37,082 nucleotides of DNA from Paenibacillus agaridevorans (GTDB taxonomy: Bacteria > Bacillota > Bacilli > Paenibacillales > Paenibacillaceae). Positions 16,436 through 24,179 of this stretch are shown one piece after another. How positions within the stretch are numbered: position 1 is the stretch's first letter; the number at the start of each line of letters is the position of its first letter. The position numbers and the translations under genes were made by a program. The notes beneath the pieces are model-generated. The model was given only the letters and a program-made list of their open reading frames with translations. It was not told the origin of the DNA and searched no databases. The stretch spans positions 1 to 37,082 of the forward strand of contig NZ_BDQX01000230.1 in assembly GCF_003112455.1 (NCBI RefSeq), written 5' to 3'.

Positions 16436-17167
16436 CTATCCGAAGAAATGACTAATGTAGATCATAAGCAACAATCCCAATATAAACGAGTAAGTAGCAG
16501 ACCTTTCGAAGCCATGTCCATGCGATTCCGGGATCAGTTCCTTATACACGATAAACAGCATCGCTCCGGAAGCGAATGCCAGGCCGTACCCGATTAATGC
16601 GTTGATATAGCTCGCCGTAAAGTAGCCCGCAATCGCCGATACGACCTCCATAAGTCCGGTCAACGTGACGATAAGCATAAGCTTGAGCTTGCTTACATTG
16701 GATCTTGTCAAAAATACGGCCAAAACCAGCCCCTCCGGCATATTCTGAGCCCCGATCGCAATGGCTACCATTGGCCCTAAACCTTCATTCGCGCTCGCGT
16801 AGCTGAACCCCGTGCTTAACCCTTCCGGTATGTTATGGATAAATAACGCAAACATGACGAGCAGCGATTTCGAATCGAAGGAACTGACATATTTTTTTTG
16901 CTCAACGTCGATATGAGGAATGGATTTCTCGATCCAATCCAGCGCCACGACGCCCAGTATAAGCCCAATCGTGAGCTGGATCAGCCCCGATTCCTTAAGT
17001 GCCTGCGGGAGCAGACCGAACATCGAAGCCGATACCATAATGCCGGCTGTAAAAGCGACCAGAATATCCTTCCAGCGCTCGGACAATGATCGAACGAATA
17101 ACAACGGCACCGCCCCTAGAACGGTGGCCATTGCGGAGATAAAGCTGCCTAGCAGCGCGGCGGTCAT
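16436..17167 (-). CDS. ZIP-family divalent metal transporter
   Basis: This 243-residue protein has about eight membrane segments and the ZIP metal-binding helices: HNIPEG at 111-116 and QNMPEG at 141-146. It also has the late KELIPESHGHG block (209-219), as in GufA/ZupT-type proteins. ZIP proteins carry zinc, iron or manganese into the cytosol. AGGAGGG lies seven bases before the ATG. The 3' 76 bases including stop and hairpin are duplicated at 757-832. A terminator-like hairpin lies past the stop but its T-run is broken by mutation. Confidence 0.88.
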   Translation of the reverse strand: MTAALLGSFISAMATVLGAVPLLFVRSLSERWKDILVAFTAGIMVSASMFGLLPQALKESGLIQLTIGLILGVVALDWIEKSIPHIDVEQKKYVSSFDSKSLLVMFALFIHNIPEGLSTGFSYASANEGLGPMVAIAIGAQNMPEGLVLAVFLTRSNVSKLKLMLIVTLTGLMEVVSAIAGYFTASYINALIGYGLAFASGAMLFIVYKELIPESHGHGFERSATYSFILGLLLMIYISHFFG

Positions 17168-17296
17168 TCGGAATCCCTCCTGTTTACGAATAAATATGAT
17201 TAAGCCTATTTAAAGAGATCCCTTCCCCTACGATCCCGATTTTACCATCGTTTCACATTATAATGCACTCGATACCCTTTGTCATGCAGAAAGTCC

Positions 17297-17331
17297 GAAA
17301 AAGCCGAGTTCCTCTACGGGAACGTCGGCTT
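17297..17331 (-). terminator. Terminator downstream of the HIS6-like gene
   Basis: On the minus strand AAGCCGACGTTCC and GGAACTCGGCTT form a stem with a single bulge, ending in TTTTTC. It lies about 70 bp past the HIS6 stop. Confidence 0.75.
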
Positions 17332-17402
17332 CCTGGTGTTAAGAACTTCTATTAATGTATTGCGGCAATCCTATTCTTATGACTTAACGAGATTATGAAC
17401 CA

Positions 17403-18149
17403 TCAACGTCCGAACCGCACCACATCTTCATACGACAAGGCGCCGCCGAATATATCCAGCGCGCTGCCGATAGTCAAATCCAGCTTGCCGCCGGATAAAT
17501 CGCGGAATAGCTCCATATCGGCAATGGATCTTGCTCCGCCCGCATAGGTAGTCGGGATAGAGGTCCACATTGCCAGATCGGTTACCAAGCTTTGCTGAAT
17601 CCCGCTCTGCTTGCCTTCCACATCCACAGCATGTACGAGAAATTCGTCGCAATACTGCTCCAGATAACGGATATTGTCCGCATTGACCTCGAAGTCGCTG
17701 AAGAGCTTCCACTGATTCGTAACCACGTACCACTTGCCGTCCTTCTGCTTGCAGCTTAGATCGATGACGAGCTTGTCCTTACCGGCTTCGCTAACGATTC
17801 GGGACAAGTTGTCTTCATCCAATCTGCCATCCCGGAAAATATAGGACGTTACAATAACATGGGTCGCTCCTTGCTCCAGATAAAGAGCAGCATTGTCGGC
17901 TTTAATGCCGCCTCCGATCTGCAGGCCGTCCCGATACCGGTTGAGTGCCGTAATGGCAGCAGCTTCGTTGCCTGGGCCAAGCATGATAACATGTCCGCCT
18001 GTCAGAGCGTCTCGCTTGAACAACTCGGCGTAATAGCCCGAATCGTATGTGGAGACGAAGTTTTCGACGATGACGCCCTCTGTTAACGTCTCGCCTACAA
18101 TCTGCTTCACTTTGCCGTCATGTAGATCGATACAAGGTCTGAATTTCAC
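17403..18149 (-). CDS. Eukaryotic-type HisA (HIS6): ProFAR isomerase
   Basis: The enzyme isomerises ProFAR to PRFAR in histidine biosynthesis using a (beta/alpha)8 barrel. The 248-residue sequence follows the yeast HIS6 pattern rather than the usual bacterial HisA: CIDLHDGKVKQIVGETL at the start (Asp8), QIGGGI at 77-82, VIDLSC (Asp130) as second catalytic Asp, then HAVDVEG (173-179), YAGGA (202-206) and GSALDIFGG (228-236). The start is GTG with GAGGG six bases upstream. No other his gene is nearby: the neighbours are a VOC protein, GNAT and FosB. A fragment of a second copy lies at 834-862. Horizontal transfer or a moonlighting role is possible; isomerase activity is expected because both Asp residues are kept. 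Confidence 0.82.
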   Translation of the reverse strand: MKFRPCIDLHDGKVKQIVGETLTEGVIVENFVSTYDSGYYAELFKRDALTGGHVIMLGPGNEAAAITALNRYRDGLQIGGGIKADNAALYLEQGATHVIVTSYIFRDGRLDEDNLSRIVSEAGKDKLVIDLSCKQKDGKWYVVTNQWKLFSDFEVNADNIRYLEQYCDEFLVHAVDVEGKQSGIQQSLVTDLAMWTSIPTTYAGGARSIADMELFRDLSGGKLDLTIGSALDIFGGALSYEDVVRFGR

Positions 18150-18226
18150 GGATAACCCTCGATTCTTTCTGTTGTTCTGCTCGTGCTGCCCTTATTGTGA
18201 CACACACCTTTATGGTAAGCAATACA

Positions 18227-18586
18227 TTAATCGATCTTGCAGATCATTAGATGGTTTCCGTCGGGATCTTGGAATCCGAACCAATGGCCGTTTTCAATGC
18301 CGGTTGTCAGCGTTACTCCCTTTTCCTGCATATAGGAAAAAGCCTTATCAATATCATCCGTGTCAAAATGAAACATCGGCGTCTTGAACACGTTCTCAGG
18401 CGCATACACTTTGCTATCCAATACGATATTTTGTCCGCCTTGTATGGAGATGCAGCACAAATGGCCCGAGATAATATCCATACTTGGCTCCATCCCCAAC
18501 AATTCGCAATACCAGGCTCTTCCCGCTTCAATATCGCTCACGGGTACAAAAATGCCGCTTATCCGATTAAGTATAGGATTTTGCAT
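18227..18586 (-). CDS. VOC-family (glyoxalase-like) small protein
   Basis: A 119-residue single VOC domain: an N-terminal VPVSDIEAGRAWYCELLGME block, then PMFHFDTDDIDKAFSYMQEKGV, and the end motif WFGFQDPDGNHLMIC. This fold usually binds a metal or hydrophobic ligand; function is unknown. The start at 18586 has GGAGG ten bases upstream; longer in-frame starts would run into the GNAT gene and lack a ribosome site. It lies between the GNAT and HIS6 genes in one co-directional run that starts at fosB. Confidence 0.75.
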   Translation of the reverse strand: MQNPILNRISGIFVPVSDIEAGRAWYCELLGMEPSMDIISGHLCCISIQGGQNIVLDSKVYAPENVFKTPMFHFDTDDIDKAFSYMQEKGVTLTTGIENGHWFGFQDPDGNHLMICKID

Positions 18587-18630
18587 AAAATGTAAGCCTC
18601 CGTAAAGTGTCATAATAATAGTTATGTCAA

Positions 18631-19431
18631 CTATAGTTTGGACCAAGTGGATCGAGTCATGCCAATCCTCATGCCAACCCGTTCCATATTGCGATGGCTT
18701 GCAGATCCATATGCGCATTGTGCAACAACAAGTCTGCATCCAAGCTGGCGAGCAAGAAGCAGACGATCCCTAAGAATAGCAGTATGAAGACCTTTAGCCC
18801 GCTCCTCCGGCAATGTAGCCGCGAAGGTAAATGAAGCCATTCCGTTCATCACGAACATAACGCCTACAGAAGCAGCCCGTCCATCTACAAGGCCTAGCCG
18901 ATAATGCCAGCCTGGTCTGTCATGTAGCAATCGGTTATTATCCGCGACGTGATCCCTTCCGGTGATGGAGAGTCCTGTACCCAGACAATGAATGTCTCCA
19001 TAGGTTGACCATTCGTCATCCGACAGCTCTCGGACTTCGATCTTGTCATCGGGTAAGCGCGCATCCGACTCCTTAAACGAATCCTTATACATGGATACAT
19101 GGAAGCCGGATTGGTAGAACCCCCGCTTGGCGAGTAGCTTTAATGTATCGGCTTCATAAAGACTTGGCGCGATTTGAAGCTCCGGCTGACGATCTCGTTC
19201 CTCATAGAACGAGATGACTTTTTCAACATCATCGGGGGACAATCGCCCCTTTACATGATTGAATAGCGGCCATGGCATACTCCGGCTGAAATAAGCGATG
19301 GCATTGTCCAATCGCAGCATCTCGACTCCCATAGGGTTGCCCGGCTGCTCCAGCATAGCCGTCATCCGGTCCGACATATAATCCATCTCGGACTGTACCA
19401 GTGCCAGTACGCGTTCGTCAGGATTCATCAT
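18631..19431 (-). CDS. GNAT-family N-acetyltransferase
   Basis: This 266-residue protein has a C-terminal GNAT fold, with an acetyl-CoA-type stretch ATLPEERAKGLHTAILRDRL (about 205-225) and a final CAYGSASHRNMERVGMRIG block seen in this superfamily. The first 120 residues look like a degenerate N-terminal GNAT-like half. The acceptor is unknown. Its start overlaps the end of fosB by 14 bases, so it is coupled to it; a resistance-related modification is possible but unproven. Confidence 0.7.
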   Translation of the reverse strand: MMNPDERVLALVQSEMDYMSDRMTAMLEQPGNPMGVEMLRLDNAIAYFSRSMPWPLFNHVKGRLSPDDVEKVISFYEERDRQPELQIAPSLYEADTLKLLAKRGFYQSGFHVSMYKDSFKESDARLPDDKIEVRELSDDEWSTYGDIHCLGTGLSITGRDHVADNNRLLHDRPGWHYRLGLVDGRAASVGVMFVMNGMASFTFAATLPEERAKGLHTAILRDRLLLARQLGCRLVVAQCAYGSASHRNMERVGMRIGMTRSTWSKL

Positions 19432-19843
19432 AAAACTCCATATGACTCATATCCGCTTTGTAGTAGGCAAGCCGATCGTTTAATGTTCCGGTATGCAATT
19501 CGAACATATGACCGTCCGGATCGAGGAAGTAGATCGACTTTTTGTCCCGATCATCCCTTGGCCGCCCTGCGAACAGCTCAACTTCCAGCGCTTCAAGCCG
19601 CCTGACTTCGTTGTCGTATTCCTCTTCGGCAATCGTAAACGCAATATGCGTATACGTGCGAACATGGTGATGCCGCTCGATATCTTCTTGATTTAGCGCG
19701 ATCCATAATCCGTTAAACTCGAAATAAGCCAGCTTCCTTCCTTTTACTTTCAGCTTCGCGTCGAACACATGTTGATAGAAGGAGATAGATCGTTCAAGAT
19801 CCGTGACAGAAAAACATAAATGGTTGATAGAATGTACGTTCAT
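19418..19843 (-). CDS. fosB: FosB, metallothiol transferase (fosfomycin resistance)
   Basis: The 141-residue protein follows the Bacillus FosB pattern closely: INHLCFSVTDLERSISFYQ, VFDAKLKVKGRKLAYFEFNG, YTHIAFTI, GRPRDDRDKKSIYFLDPDGH and FELHTGTL. The metal ligands would be His8, His66 and Glu115. FosB adds a thiol, usually bacillithiol in Firmicutes, to fosfomycin and opens its epoxide. It heads a run fosB-GNAT-VOC-HIS6. A promoter-like TTTAAC-17-TATAAT lies near 19937-19965 and a hairpin stands between it and the gene. Start ATG has ATGGAGATT a short distance upstream. Confidence 0.92.
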   Translation of the reverse strand: MNVHSINHLCFSVTDLERSISFYQHVFDAKLKVKGRKLAYFEFNGLWIALNQEDIERHHHVRTYTHIAFTIAEEEYDNEVRRLEALEVELFAGRPRDDRDKKSIYFLDPDGHMFELHTGTLNDRLAYYKADMSHMEFYDES

Positions 19844-19869
19844 CGCTATTAATCTCCATTTCTAAAGAA

Positions 19870-19914
19870 AACAACCCAGCCCAAGATCAGCTATTCTCTC
19901 TTAGGTTGGGTTTT
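19870..19914 (-). terminator. Hairpin upstream of fosB: terminator or attenuator
   Basis: Minus-strand AACCCAACCTAAGA pairs with TCTTGGGCTGGGTT through G-T wobbles and is followed by a U-rich stretch (GTTTTCTTT). It stands about 20 bases before the fosB ribosome site. It may end the serine hydrolase transcript or, if the TATAAT at 19937-19942 is used, attenuate fosB. Confidence 0.6.
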
Positions 19915-19936
19915 GTGTCGCTTGGCAGCTTCCATG

Positions 19937-19965
19937 ATTATACAACTTTTGTAGCCAGCGTTAAA
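19937..19965 (-). promoter_or_regulatory. Possible fosB promoter
   Basis: On the minus strand a TATAAT (19942-19937) is preceded at 17 bp by TTTAAC (19965-19960), a weak -35. If real, the transcript starts near 19930 and includes the hairpin at 19870-19914. Confidence 0.4.
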
Positions 19966-20127
19966 GCCCTATTCTTTGCCAATCGCTAGTTTTGGGTAAT
20001 TCTGACTAATATCGTACAATTGTCATCGTAATTCGAACATGTCGGACATCATTCGACGAATCCGTTTGGCAACTGACGACAGGAACGAAAGCCGATTGAT
20101 GACAACGTTAGAATTTGTTGGGACTAA

Positions 20128-21060
20128 CTAGGTCCGGAGCAGCCCCGGAAGAATAATGTCAAATATCAGCTTGCGCGACCAGATCGCTTCATTACGCTTC
20201 GTAATCCGTTTGCGCACCATAATGACCGTATCCAATTCCGGCACGATCATTAAATATTGGCCGCCATGGCCGAAAGCGAAGTAACCATCGGCTACGCCGT
20301 TATGGTTGGATGGCGTGCACCACCAATGATACCCGAAGCCGCCGTAGATCGGGGGCTCGTAATGCAATAAGGCACGATGATGCATGGTCGTTGAATCCGA
20401 TATCCACGATGTGGACAAAATCCGCTTGCCATCCCATAGGCCCTCCTTCAAATAAAGGACCCCGAACTTCACCAGATCGTTTCCTGTCAGCGCAAGTCCC
20501 GTCCCGCCCTCGCTAATGCCTCCCCGCTCCGACCACTTTGCCGCCCGGAATCCAAGCGGCTCGAACAGATGCTCCCTCGCATATTGGAGGGCAGACTTCC
20601 CAGTCGCTTCCGTCAGAATCGCAGATAAAAGATGCGATCCGCCGGAGTTGTATGTAAAAGCATGCCCCGGTAAATGTACAAGGGGCTGATTTAACGCATA
20701 GGCGACGGGATCCCTGGATTTGCGCAGCTCCCAATAAGGCTTGTCGAAATCCGGCCATTCGAATCCAGGCGTCATGGTAAGCAATTGTTTTATCGTGATT
20801 TGCCCCCAAGAGTCGTCTCCTCCGCCGGCTGCATATCGCTGGAACCACCTGTCAATGGGTTCATCTACTCCCGGCAAGTCACCTCTGTCGACGGCGATAC
20901 CGATTAGCGCCGATAATACGCTTTTGGTGCATGAATAGAGCGGTCCGATGGCGTCCTCGCCCCCCTCGTGCCACTCTGTCTCCTTTCGATCTCCTTTATG
21001 GACGATTACCGAAGTGATTTGCCAATCTCTCCATTGCCCCTTTTCGAGTAAGTAAGACAT
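20128..21060 (-). CDS. Serine hydrolase, class C beta-lactamase-like fold
   Basis: This 310-residue protein keeps the SxxK motif as SCTK (Ser43, Lys46), a Tyr block FTYNSGG (Tyr137) and the third motif GHGGQ (264-268) in place of KTG. That fits the serine hydrolase / esterase group of the family rather than a true beta-lactamase. There is no signal peptide, so it is probably cytosolic. The start at 21060 is chosen because AGGAG lies seven bases upstream; an in-frame ATG at 21090 lacks one. It sits alone between a small protein gene and fosB; the substrate is unknown. Confidence 0.82.
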   Translation of the reverse strand: MSYLLEKGQWRDWQITSVIVHKGDRKETEWHEGGEDAIGPLYSCTKSVLSALIGIAVDRGDLPGVDEPIDRWFQRYAAGGGDDSWGQITIKQLLTMTPGFEWPDFDKPYWELRKSRDPVAYALNQPLVHLPGHAFTYNSGGSHLLSAILTEATGKSALQYAREHLFEPLGFRAAKWSERGGISEGGTGLALTGNDLVKFGVLYLKEGLWDGKRILSTSWISDSTTMHHRALLHYEPPIYGGFGYHWWCTPSNHNGVADGYFAFGHGGQYLMIVPELDTVIMVRKRITKRNEAIWSRKLIFDIILPGLLRT

Positions 21061-21099
21061 GATAGCGCTCCTGTATGTAAATGTTGTCATTTTGTTCGT

Positions 21100-21360
21100 T
21101 CAAATACCAGCAGCAGCTTGCTTTTTCTGAAAATTCGTTGTTTCTTGCCCCATTTGACTGCGCAAGCATTGCTTAAGAATATAGGGCCTTCGATTCCGCG
21201 CATCCAGTATCCAAAATTCGTTATCCTGAAATAAAGCCGTTAACGCCCTCTTGGCGACGGCACAAGCAGCCTGCTCGTTATCCGTCAGGGACAAACATAT
21301 TGTATATACAACTGGCTCGATCTCTCTAAGCTCTGCCACCTTTTGCTGGAATACATACAT
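21100..21360 (-). CDS. Small protein, faintly sigma-factor-like
   Basis: I do not firmly recognise this 86-residue protein. The run VYTICLSLTDNEQAACAVAKRALTALF reads like the first helices of an ECF sigma-factor region 2, but region 4 is absent. The start at 21360 has GGGAG eleven bases upstream; an in-frame ATG 30 bp earlier has no ribosome site. The gene ends 39 bp before the serine hydrolase start and may be co-transcribed with it. Confidence 0.5.
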   Translation of the reverse strand: MYVFQQKVAELREIEPVVYTICLSLTDNEQAACAVAKRALTALFQDNEFWILDARNRRPYILKQCLRSQMGQETTNFQKKQAAAGI

Positions 21361-21449
21361 CTCGACGTTCTCTCCCTCGGTATTCCCCATTCGCTATTTT
21401 CTATGTTAGCGCAACAGCCGTCGAAAATAGTTACGAAATGGTTAAAGAG

Positions 21450-21476
21450 TGAAACGCCGACCGCTCAGGAGACGTA
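21450..21476 (+). promoter_or_regulatory. Possible ECF (sigma-W-like) promoter for dedA
   Basis: TGAAAC (21450-21455) and CGTA (21473-21476) are separated by 17 bases, close to the sigma-W consensus TGAAAC-N16/17-CGTA. They stand just upstream of the DedA gene in the right orientation. Short motifs like this can arise by chance. Confidence 0.35.
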
Positions 21477-21571
21477 AGTAAGGTTCTCAGGCCTTCGAAA
21501 TTGTGATAACTTATAAGAAGAGACTGTACGAATATCAAACGAGTGATGTTCAGAAAGCGAGCAAATGCCAT

Positions 21572-22195
21572 ATGGGCTATGATTTATTATTATCTATAAT
21601 TGAACAACTCGGTTATGTCGCGCTGTTCCTGGTGTTATGTCTGGGTCTGATCGGCTTGCCGATCCCGAACGAAGCCGTTGTCATGACGGGAGGCGCACTT
21701 GCCTTCTCAGGCGTATTATCTCCCGTTCCCGCCTTTATCATGACTTGTCTGGGCATATGTTCGGCCATGAGCTTCGGTTACAGCATCGGACGATTCGCAG
21801 GCGCCAGACTCGCCGACTGGTTCCGCAAGCGCAAAAATATCGGAGCCTTTATCGACCGTTCCGAGGAGCTGAGCCATCGATTCGGCGGATATGCGATCAG
21901 CATCAGCTTATGCTTGCCGTTCCTGCGACACGTGACTCCTTATGTAATGGGCATGAACAAAATGAAGTACGGCCGCTTCGCGTTATTTGCGTATCCTTCT
22001 GCGTTCGTATGGACGATGATCTACTTCCTTATCGGAGGTTTCGTCGGCGACCAGGTTCAGCATATTTCGGATGTCATCTATCGGTATGGCATTTGGATCC
22101 TTGTTGCGATTGCCATTGTCGCGGCTGCTTACCTCGTGTACCGTGTTCAGAAGCGAAGCAAGGTCCGGGGACAAGATTCCTCCATCGAACTGTAG
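21572..22195 (+). CDS. DedA-family membrane protein (SNARE-associated domain)
   Basis: This 207-residue inner-membrane protein carries the DedA pattern: LGLIGLPIPNEAVVMTGGAL near the N-terminus, FGYSIGRFAGARL, then SLCLPFLRHVTPYVMGMNKMKYGRFALF and a C-terminal transmembrane segment. DedA proteins affect membrane homeostasis and some flip undecaprenyl phosphate or phospholipids. Start choice is uncertain: ATG 21572 fits the family length, while a GTG at 21503 would add 23 polar residues; neither has a strong ribosome site. An ECF-like promoter lies upstream, which would fit envelope-stress control. Confidence 0.82.
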   Translation: MGYDLLLSIIEQLGYVALFLVLCLGLIGLPIPNEAVVMTGGALAFSGVLSPVPAFIMTCLGICSAMSFGYSIGRFAGARLADWFRKRKNIGAFIDRSEELSHRFGGYAISISLCLPFLRHVTPYVMGMNKMKYGRFALFAYPSAFVWTMIYFLIGGFVGDQVQHISDVIYRYGIWILVAIAIVAAAYLVYRVQKRSKVRGQDSSIEL

Positions 22196-22213
22196 ACAAT
22201 ATGTAGACAATAG

Positions 22214-22272
22214 AAAGCCTCTGCAGCCCAAGAATGGCAATTCGCCGTTCCCGGCAAGCAGAGGTTCTTCGT
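22214..22272. terminator. Hairpin between convergent dedA and the small acidic gene
   Basis: CCTCTGC (22218-22224) pairs with GCAGAGG (22258-22264), with TTCTTCGTTTTCG after it on the plus strand. It lies in the 80-bp gap between two converging genes and could serve both. Confidence 0.55.
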
Positions 22273-22277
22273 TTTCG

Positions 22278-22547
22278 TTATGCTTCCAGCTTGCTCTTTG
22301 CCGTTTGAATCAGGTAATCGAACAATTCGTCATCCTCTTCCAATTCGTCCTCCAGCGCCAGAAGCTGCTCCTCGTTACCCGAATTGTGCAAGAAAAACAA
22401 CCCGTAACCCCAATCCGAGCCGCGTTTGCTTTGCAAGGCAATCTCATATTCGTTGTCGTGGCCCTCTACGCTAAATTGCACCCTGCCTACAAAACCATCT
22501 TCTTTGGAATGAGTCATCGACGCGTCGATAATGACGATCTGCAACAT
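22278..22547 (-). CDS. Small acidic protein of unknown function
   Basis: An 89-residue soluble protein with strong GGAAGGG eight bases before its ATG, so it is likely expressed. It has a beta-rich first half (LQIVIIDASM, VGRVQFSVEGHDNEYEIAL, WGYGLFFLHN) and an acidic helical tail (LEDELEEDDELFDYL). I do not recognise a family. It converges with dedA and stands apart from other minus-strand genes. Confidence 0.65.
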   Translation of the reverse strand: MLQIVIIDASMTHSKEDGFVGRVQFSVEGHDNEYEIALQSKRGSDWGYGLFFLHNSGNEEQLLALEDELEEDDELFDYLIQTAKSKLEA

Positions 22548-22766
22548 ATGTATATCCCTTCCTTTCCTTACATCCGGAGCTGTCTGCTATGTAGAATAGC
22601 ACAGCTGTCATCGCCTGCGCAACAATGGCTGCTTCCCAAATTGAGAGACCGCGTCCGGCAAGGAACGACTGGCGTTGATTGGATGAACGCCTACCCTCCC
22701 GTCTGCATAATGTACACTACGGCAGCGCCTGCAGGCTGTCGCAATTCGTCGGGAGGATGAAGAGGC

Positions 22767-24179
22767 ATGGTTATCGAACTGACAGCACTGCATTGGGTCT
22801 ATTTGGCCTTTATCGTTGCGATCATCGGCTTTATGCTTATGCGCAAGGATACTACGCTCGTCTGCATCGCGGGCATACTCGGCATCGGCATATTGGCGAC
22901 GGTGTCGATCGACGGTTCCGTGAGCGGTATTTTCAACAGCTTTATTTATGCCATTAAGGAATTGCTCGGTACGATTCTCATCATATCCGTGATCGTTGCA
23001 TTAAGCCGGATTCTCATTCGAACCGGAATTAATGAAATTATGATTGCCCCGTTCACACGATTCTTGAAAACGCCAACACTCGCCTTCTGGGGCATCGGCA
23101 TCATCATGTTCACCGTATCGTTATTTTTCTGGCCTTCTCCGGCGGTGGCGTTAATCGGAGCTGTCCTGTTGCCCGTCGCGATGAGAGTAGGTTTGCCTGC
23201 TCTTGGCGCTGCGGTGGCGATGAACTTGTTCGGTCATGGCATCGCGTTGTCCGGCGACTACATTATACAAGGCGCTCCCGGGCTGACAGCCGGCGCTGCA
23301 GGCATTCATGTCGACGAAGTGATGCTTGCGAGCATTCCGCTGGTTATCGTCATGGGCGTCGTAACGACGGTGACCGCTTTCTGGATGATGCGTCGCGATC
23401 AACGTCTGGGTCGCTGGAATGATGGCTTAATTGCGTCTGTGGATACAAGTGGTTCTGGCGAAAACAGCAATGAAGCGGTTGACCGCGAATTGTTGTCGCT
23501 GGTTACGAGGCGGTGGCTTGCGGTGATCATCCCGCTCCTGTTCGCGCTTAATGTAGTCGCGATGTTCTTGCTTAATCTGCAGGGAGGCGATGCAACGGCG
23601 CTCATTGGCGGCACGTCGATTCTGATTATGCTTGTCATTACCATGTTGGCGCATCGGGGCAAAGGGCTGGAGAAAACTACGGGGTATTTGATCGAAGGTT
23701 TTGTATTCGGCTTTCGTGTGTTTGGACCCGTTATTCCAATCGCGGCGTTCTTTTATCTGGGCGACGCCGGCTTTTTCTCTTTGTTCGGCGAGAAGCTTCC
23801 TGAGGCATCTGCCGGTATTGTCAACGATCTTGGCGTCGCGCTTGCAGCAGAAGTTCCCTTAAACGGTACGATCGGCGCAATCACATTGACTGTTGTAGGG
23901 GCAATTACCGGGCTTGACGGTTCGGGATTTTCCGGAATATCGCTTGCCGGCTCCGTGGCTGCGCTGTTCGGTCACGCACTTGGTTCGGGCGTTGCCACGT
24001 TGACCGCGCTCGGTCAAGTAGCGGCTATCTGGGTCGGCGGAGGGACTATCATTCCTTGGGCGCTCATCCCTGCCGCAGCGATTTGCGGCGTCAGCCCTTT
24101 CGAGCTGGCACGCCGCAATTTGAAGCCTGTATTGATTGGTCTGGCTGCAACAACGCTGGTCGCGATCTTCTTGATTTAA
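22767..24179 (+). CDS. Multi-TM transporter, probably ion-transporter (IT) superfamily
   Basis: The 470-residue protein has about twelve hydrophobic segments in two halves separated by a polar loop near 205-230. Features such as MNLFGHGIALSGDYIIQG and GLDGSGFSGISLAGSVAALFGHALGSGVATL resemble re-entrant loops of IT-superfamily carriers for organic anions (gluconate, citrate or dicarboxylate type). The exact substrate is unknown. GGGAGG lies ten bases before the ATG. Its stop abuts the stop of the convergent gene with no base between. Confidence 0.7.
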   Translation: MVIELTALHWVYLAFIVAIIGFMLMRKDTTLVCIAGILGIGILATVSIDGSVSGIFNSFIYAIKELLGTILIISVIVALSRILIRTGINEIMIAPFTRFLKTPTLAFWGIGIIMFTVSLFFWPSPAVALIGAVLLPVAMRVGLPALGAAVAMNLFGHGIALSGDYIIQGAPGLTAGAAGIHVDEVMLASIPLVIVMGVVTTVTAFWMMRRDQRLGRWNDGLIASVDTSGSGENSNEAVDRELLSLVTRRWLAVIIPLLFALNVVAMFLLNLQGGDATALIGGTSILIMLVITMLAHRGKGLEKTTGYLIEGFVFGFRVFGPVIPIAAFFYLGDAGFFSLFGEKLPEASAGIVNDLGVALAAEVPLNGTIGAITLTVVGAITGLDGSGFSGISLAGSVAALFGHALGSGVATLTALGQVAAIWVGGGTIIPWALIPAAAICGVSPFELARRNLKPVLIGLAATTLVAIFLI

